Below, piece by piece: positions 6,897-10,225 of a stretch of 10,225 nt of DNA. Below the pieces are notes generated by a model. The model searched no databases. It was not told the origin of the DNA and was given only the letters and a program-made list of their open reading frames with translations. Both the position numbers and the translations under genes were made by a program. Each line of letters begins with the position of its first letter. Within the stretch, counting starts at the first letter, position 1. This stretch comes from Candidatus Abyssobacteria bacterium SURF_5 (GTDB lineage: Bacteria > Abyssobacteria > SURF-5): the NCBI GenBank assembly GCA_003598085.1, contig QZKU01000083.1, positions 1 through 10,225 on the forward strand. Reading direction: 5' to 3'.

Positions 6897-6914
6897 CAAA
6901 GAAAAGGCAGGCGC

Positions 6915-6944
6915 TTGCGCATACCCCCCCGTTCAAACTATAAT
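6915..6944 (+). promoter_or_regulatory. Promoter for the YchF-like NTPase gene
   Basis: TTGCGC (6915-6920), an 18-base spacer and a perfect TATAAT (6939-6944). The spacer contains a run of seven C residues. The predicted start near 6951 gives a leader of about 34 bases ending in GAGGAA before ATG 6985. Confidence 0.65.
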
Positions 6945-6984
6945 ACGGTCATTCGACGCGGAAGGAAACAAACCGAGGAAAGCG

Positions 6985-8043
6985 ATGAGCACCATGAAAG
7001 TGGCTTTGATCGGCTTGCCGCAATCGGGCAAATCGACCGTCTTTCGCAGCCTCTCCGGCGGGGTGCATGAGACCTCAATCCAGGGTATACACCTGACGAA
7101 TGTAAAAGTACCCGATGACCGGCTTGATCGGCTCGCGGAACTCCTGAAACCGCCAAAGATCGTTCATGCGGATATTGATTTCATGGATTTCGACCCCGGG
7201 CGAATCGATCACAAGGGGGCGGCGCTCAGTCAGCAGGTAGTCAATGAAATACGCGCGGTTGACGCCCTGCTTATAGTGGTGCGCGCATTCGAGGACCCAT
7301 CGGTGGTTCATCCCCTTGATTCAGTGAATCCAACTCGAGATGCAGCACATGTCGAGACAGAATTGATGCTGGCCGATCTGATCCAGGTTGAGAAGCGATT
7401 GGAGAGGATGCAAAAGGAACACTCGGAGGGCTTGGAAAAGAACGTGCTGCAGCGAATAAAAGCATTTTTGGACCAGAATAAACCGCTTCGACTCCTGCAA
7501 CTTTCGGAGGCGGAGCAGGCTACCATTGCCGGATTCAATTTTTTGACGAAAAAGCCCGCGCTGATGCTGCTGAACATTTCCGAATCCGCCATCGGCAAAG
7601 AGGGTTACCCCGAGGTCGCCCACTTTGCCGCGGGAAAGGGCTATTCCGTCATGCAGTACTGCGCCAGGATTGAGGCAGAGATCTCCGAATTGGCGCCGGA
7701 AGAACAGTCATTGTTTCTTGAGGAACTCGGGTTGAAAAAAGCCGGCACTGAGCGCCTTATAAGAGAGGTTTATCGACACCTGCAGCTCATATCGTTTTTC
7801 ACAACCGGGGATACAGAAATCCGGGCATGGTCAATTCCCGCCGGCACAAGCGCGCTCCAGGCGGCGGGCAAGGTTCATTCCGATATGGAACGCGGATTTA
7901 TTCGGGCCGAAGTGATACCATTTGAGGCATTCAACAAAATAAGGTCAACGCACCTCGCGAAGGAATCCGGAGACCTGCGACTCGAAGGGAAGGAATACCG
8001 GGTTGCCGACGGAGACATCGTCAAATTCCGGTTTCACGTATAG
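6985..8043 (+). CDS. Divergent YchF/Obg-type P-loop NTPase (DUF933/TGS domain)
   Basis: The protein has 352 residues, close to the roughly 363 of YchF. The P-loop is GLPQSGKST (residues 10-18), and VKVPDDRLDRLAEL (40-53) follows as in YchF. The base-recognition motif is NISE (197-200), the NxxE form that lets YchF prefer ATP over GTP, instead of NKxD. The C-terminal 85 residues form the TGS-like DUF933 domain (TTGDTEIRAWSIPAGTSALQAAGKVHSD and GKEYRVADGDIVKFRF). The switch region is unusual. The YchF DxAGLVxGAxxGxGLGN stretch is replaced by DFDPGRIDHKGAA (68-80), so the hydrophobic residue after DxxG is Arg and the GLGN segment is absent. Canonical YchF associates with ribosomes and modulates translation and stress responses. 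This protein may be a paralogue with altered hydrolysis. ATG 6985 has GAGGAA at proper spacing, whereas ATG 6994 would be too far from it. Confidence 0.88.
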   Translation: MSTMKVALIGLPQSGKSTVFRSLSGGVHETSIQGIHLTNVKVPDDRLDRLAELLKPPKIVHADIDFMDFDPGRIDHKGAALSQQVVNEIRAVDALLIVVRAFEDPSVVHPLDSVNPTRDAAHVETELMLADLIQVEKRLERMQKEHSEGLEKNVLQRIKAFLDQNKPLRLLQLSEAEQATIAGFNFLTKKPALMLLNISESAIGKEGYPEVAHFAAGKGYSVMQYCARIEAEISELAPEEQSLFLEELGLKKAGTERLIREVYRHLQLISFFTTGDTEIRAWSIPAGTSALQAAGKVHSDMERGFIRAEVIPFEAFNKIRSTHLAKESGDLRLEGKEYRVADGDIVKFRFHV

Positions 8044-8058
8044 ATCACATCCGATCTG

Positions 8059-9081
8059 CTACAAGAGATGGTCTCGCAGAAAGGATGTAACATCTTCCGG
8101 TGTAACTTCCACAACATACTCTTCAAAACCGCGCTCGGCGCCGGCCCAATGCTTGAAAGGCAGCACTTCCAGATGAAAACGGTAATCCGGTTCATCCTTG
8201 ATCTGATGACAGACGGCGCATAAACTATCGATATGCACGTGATGATACAACACATGAAACAAGCGCACCATCATCTTCGACAGCGCACCTAGCATCTCTT
8301 TGCTTGCCTCAGCCAGCGAAGACACTTTCTCCTTCGCTATTAACCACACCTCATAATTTGTCCGTGGAGAAAATGGCGCTACACAGCCAAAGACTTCGTC
8401 CTCTGTCACAAATCGTTTGCCGATGTCGCGTTCGCATGAAAGGATTGCATCGAATACATTCATCTTCCATTTTTCCGCGAACACTTTGGAGCGGGTGCGC
8501 TCGTGTTCAATGCGCTTGGGCAGATAGGGGAGCGCTCCATACTGCCAGTGAGTATGAGCTGTTGACGCGCCCCACCCTTGATTCTTGAAAACCATGGGAT
8601 GAAGATCTGCCTCTTCATATTTTTGGCAGATGCCCTGAATAGCCTGCAGCGCCAGAAACTGTTCCTCCTCGTCGATATCCTTCAAGCTCAGTTTATGCTG
8701 CGGGCTCTCGACGATGTTTCCATGATGAATCAGCCAGGGATAAAGATTCGGGAATGCTCTCAGGCTCCATTGAGCATCACCAATCCGCAAGGTATCTCCG
8801 CTTGTTTCGACATCCCGCGGAGTTGCGCCTTCGTTGCCGGGACAGAGGAAACAAGTCGAATCAGTCGACGGCGCCAGCTGGGGCGCGGCAAAGGGGCGCT
8901 TCGCGCGCGCAAGATTGATGTGACACCAGGTATCGGTCAGGTAATCCTTTCGGCGCCAGACTGGCTGAACCAATTGACCCTGCAGTTGAAATCCCCGCAG
9001 GGCCGAAGGAGTGCCGACTTGCGGCGGCAGCAAAACAGCTTCGTTTTTTAACTCCTGAAACAGGTCGTCGTACAATTCCAT
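8059..9081 (-). CDS. GalT-like nucleotidyltransferase (HIT superfamily)
   Basis: The protein has 340 residues, the typical length of galactose-1-phosphate uridylyltransferase. It shows RKDYLTDTW near the N-terminus (about 44-52), CFLCPGNE with C77 and C80 as the zinc knuckle, FPNLYPW (about 110-116) and GASTAHTHWQ (about 171-180). In that last motif H178 is the probable nucleotidylated histidine, in the position of GalT HPHGQ. YRFHLEVLP (about 300-308) follows. GalT transfers UMP between UDP-glucose and galactose-1-phosphate in the Leloir pathway. Relatives include ADP-glucose phosphorylases, and this protein could be one, since HTHWQ departs from HPHGQ. A second cysteine pair (C288-x2-C291, CAVCH) is unusual. 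No galK or galE is adjacent. ATG 9081 is chosen because GAGGAG lies 8 bases upstream; the in-frame TTG at 9099 has no such site. It converges on the NTPase gene with a 15-base gap. Confidence 0.88.
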   Translation of the reverse strand: MELYDDLFQELKNEAVLLPPQVGTPSALRGFQLQGQLVQPVWRRKDYLTDTWCHINLARAKRPFAAPQLAPSTDSTCFLCPGNEGATPRDVETSGDTLRIGDAQWSLRAFPNLYPWLIHHGNIVESPQHKLSLKDIDEEEQFLALQAIQGICQKYEEADLHPMVFKNQGWGASTAHTHWQYGALPYLPKRIEHERTRSKVFAEKWKMNVFDAILSCERDIGKRFVTEDEVFGCVAPFSPRTNYEVWLIAKEKVSSLAEASKEMLGALSKMMVRLFHVLYHHVHIDSLCAVCHQIKDEPDYRFHLEVLPFKHWAGAERGFEEYVVEVTPEDVTSFLRDHLL

Positions 9082-9089
9082 GAGCCATG

Positions 9090-9095
9090 CTCCTC
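9090..9095 (-). promoter_or_regulatory. Ribosome binding site that fixes the GalT-like start
   Basis: GAGGAG on the minus strand lies 8 bases before ATG 9081. It overlaps the alternative TTG start codon region at 9099, which argues against that longer start. Confidence 0.8.
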
Positions 9096-9108
9096 TCAAT
9101 TTGGAAAC

Positions 9109-9303
9109 TCAGGCGGTGATGGAACACAGGCGGCATTTACGGGAGGGATCGGTACATTGTGCCAAAAGGTTTTCATGGATCTGCAGATCCTGAAGACGTT
9201 GTGACAGTAAATCACTGCTTTCTATATGGCGAGAACTCGTTCGGCGAGTTGTTCGAGCAAGACATCTGAGGGGGTGCCGGGACGTGAAACGAAAAAGGAA
9301 GCT
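9109..9303 (-). pseudogene. Frame-broken small coding stretch between the HEAT-repeat and GalT-like genes
   Basis: Two leftward frames each look protein-like over only part of this interval. One reads SRPGTPSDVLLEQLAERVLAI and stops at TAG 9224-9222. The other, from about 9224, reads IESSDLLSQRLQDLQIHENL and ends CTDPSRKCRLCSITA before the TGA at 9111-9109. Upstream of 9224 the second frame is Arg/Thr/Ser-rich, as expected for a shifted reading of real coding DNA. A one-base indel near 9224 would join the parts into an amphipathic helical peptide of 60-70 residues with a C-terminal CxxC. Neither frame has a convincing start codon or ribosome binding site. The second frame is also the direct readthrough of the HEAT-repeat gene stop. 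It could be a decayed small gene, an assembly error, or coincidence. Confidence 0.28.
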
Positions 9304-10041
9304 TTATCTGAACCACTTTAAATTAAAACCCGCATTCTTTGTTTTCTCTTCTTCGTACCATTGCTTCCATTTATCTATCGTCCATAGTCGCACATTTCGA
9401 TTCGCTTTTGGGTCAAACCCGAAATCATTGCCGGTAATCTTTATGAGCGATCGATTGGACTCCTGACGAATCGTGAAGTTCTCATCATCAAGGTAGTGGA
9501 TCAGATGCGGGATAGCCGCCTCAGCCCCCAGGTCTCCTAATTTCTTGCACGCGCTCAATTGGTCGTAATATTTTCCATTCCGCAACTGATCGATCAACTT
9601 CTCTATTTCGGCATCGTTGCCAGCGGGCGCCAAGGGAGCCGCATCCTCGGGCGAAACCGAATTCTTTTCAGATCGCGGTTTGTTGCGATTGGTTGTCGCC
9701 AACTCGGGCTGAGCACGTAGTTTTTCAAGAAGCTCGCGCGCGCGCACCACATCTTCGCTGAGACCTTCCGTGTTGGGTTCCTGTTCCGATTGCGGATCTT
9801 CTTTCGGCGGGTCGTCTGCCTTTTTCGAATCCCTTTCGAGTGCCGCTATCTGGTCCTTTTGAAACCAGATTCGCACGCCGCTTCCTTCGAGTTTTAACTG
9901 CACTCGATCTTCCTCTTCAGCCGTGACCGCTCCCTTATGGACCTGGCCGCTCTTTAATTTTACAAGATCCGCATCAGCCGAAAACGGATGGACAAACAGG
10001 AATGAAGCGAACAGAAGAGAAGAAGTTAAACCTTTGTGCAT
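9304..10041 (-). CDS. Exported HEAT-repeat protein, unknown function
   Basis: The protein has 245 residues. Residues 1-24 form a signal peptide (hydrophobic core SLLFASFLFV, cleavage after ADA), so it is likely periplasmic or exported. The mature N-terminus (25-70) is a small strand-rich domain of the pattern LVKLKSGQVHKGAVTAEE...RIWFQKDQIAALE. A low-complexity Pro/Glu/Lys/Asn-rich linker (about 71-140) follows. The C-terminal part (about 143-235) contains a HEAT-type unit (CKKLGDLGAEAAIPHLIHYL, then a second helix pair with RQESNRSLIKITGNDFGFD). It closes with WTIDKWKQWYEE, an ending I associate with HEAT-repeat proteins of PVC-like bacteria. HEAT arrays bind proteins or scaffold complexes; no catalytic residues are visible. 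A strong promoter lies 40 bases upstream, but the GGGAG ribosome binding site is distant (about 13 bases) from the ATG. Confidence 0.83.
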   Translation of the reverse strand: MHKGLTSSLLFASFLFVHPFSADADLVKLKSGQVHKGAVTAEEEDRVQLKLEGSGVRIWFQKDQIAALERDSKKADDPPKEDPQSEQEPNTEGLSEDVVRARELLEKLRAQPELATTNRNKPRSEKNSVSPEDAAPLAPAGNDAEIEKLIDQLRNGKYYDQLSACKKLGDLGAEAAIPHLIHYLDDENFTIRQESNRSLIKITGNDFGFDPKANRNVRLWTIDKWKQWYEEEKTKNAGFNLKWFR

Positions 10042-10080
10042 GCCGGCTGGGGCTCCCTTTCGAGGACAGAATTTTTAATA

Positions 10081-10109
10081 ATTATAACAGATTTTCATAT
10101 CGCCGTCAA
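10081..10109 (-). promoter_or_regulatory. Strong sigma-70 promoter for the HEAT-repeat protein gene
   Basis: Read leftward, TTGACG (10109-10104), a 17-base spacer and TATAAT (10086-10081). A TG one base before the -10 hexamer adds an extended -10 element. The predicted start near 10074 leaves a leader of about 32 bases. Confidence 0.85.
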
Positions 10110-10142
10110 TGGGGCGCATGTGAAAACGCAGGGCTTACGCAT

Positions 10143-10225
10143 CTAAATTCCGAGTAATTTCTGTAGGAAAGTTTGATCGAGGGCGGCTTTTGTTCTTTTT
10201 CTTCTGAGTGATAGCTTTGGTGTTT
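10143..10225 (-). CDS. Possible 3' end of a leftward gene cut by the window edge
   Basis: A leftward frame enters from the right edge and stops at TAG 10145-10143. It ends with KAALDQTFLQKLLGI after a basic RRKRTK stretch. It ends about 33 bases before the HEAT-repeat promoter, a sensible position for an upstream gene to finish. Only 26 residues are visible, and a second leftward frame is also open here (ending at TAA near 10135), so the choice is uncertain. No family can be named. Confidence 0.28.
   Translation of the reverse strand, partial: TPKLSLRRKRTKAALDQTFLQKLLGI

Noticed and set aside
6768-6899. 44-residue N-terminal extension of the CPBP protease
   Set aside because: The extension is Arg/Lys/Tyr/Cys-rich and unlike the family, and it occupies the divergent promoter region.
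8042-8057. AGATC/GATCT inverted repeat between the converging NTPase and GalT-like genes
   Set aside because: The stem is only 5 bases, with no T tract on either strand, so it does not qualify as an intrinsic terminator.
9082-9303. A promoter for the GalT-like gene (TTGGCA near 9163-9168 on the minus strand)
   Set aside because: The -35-like hexamer has no acceptable -10 element at 16-18 bases, so I did not list it.
9226-9321. Rightward 31-codon ORF starting at ATG 9226
   Set aside because: It has no ribosome binding site, its composition is random-looking, and it is antisense to the HEAT-repeat gene end and the frame-broken stretch.

Overview
The window looks like ordinary chromosome from a free-living bacterium. 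It has moderate GC, canonical sigma-70 promoters, clear Shine-Dalgarno sites and standard stop codons (TGA ends at least two good genes, so it is not reassigned). Several products are the kind that get called hypothetical in poorly cultured phyla: a short zinc-ribbon protein, a UVR-motif protein and a secreted HEAT-repeat protein. My impression is a deep-branching uncultivated lineage (PVC, Hydrogenedentes, Abyssubacteria or Omnitrophota-like), but this rests on protein style only and is weak. I see no tRNA, rRNA, CRISPR array, phage module or intact insertion sequence.

Layout. Positions 1-448 hold no convincing intact gene, only a possibly decayed rightward frame and then a good promoter. 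A rightward pair follows: a universal stress protein (449-922) and a secreted zinc-dependent phospholipase C-like protein (931-1899), 8 bases apart and probably cotranscribed. After a 365-base leader and promoter region comes a rightward zinc-ribbon protein (2265-2717). A strong hairpin (2745-2782) then serves as a terminator shared with the converging leftward gene. The leftward block, read right to left, is a CPBP intramembrane protease (6767-6063), a possible 31-codon ORF, a GH15 glucoamylase/glucodextranase-type enzyme (5968-3560) and a UVR-motif protein (3478-2798). The UVR gene has its own exact-consensus promoter.

Divergent from the protease is a rightward YchF/DUF933-type P-loop NTPase (6985-8043) with a TATAAT promoter. 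It converges on a leftward GalT-like nucleotidyltransferase (9081-8059). Upstream of that lie an apparently frame-broken coding stretch (9109-9303) and a secreted HEAT-repeat protein (10041-9304) with a strong promoter. A fragment that may be the end of another leftward gene runs off the right edge.

The genes do not form one pathway. The GH15 enzyme and the GalT-like enzyme could both handle glucan- or galactose-derived sugars, but they are in separate transcription units. I do not see a clearly new multi-gene system. The most informative oddities are a YchF-like protein with an eroded switch region, the complete predicted zinc-ligand set with an N-terminal tryptophan in the phospholipase, the extra CxxC in the GalT-like enzyme, and the frame-broken stretch at 9109-9303.
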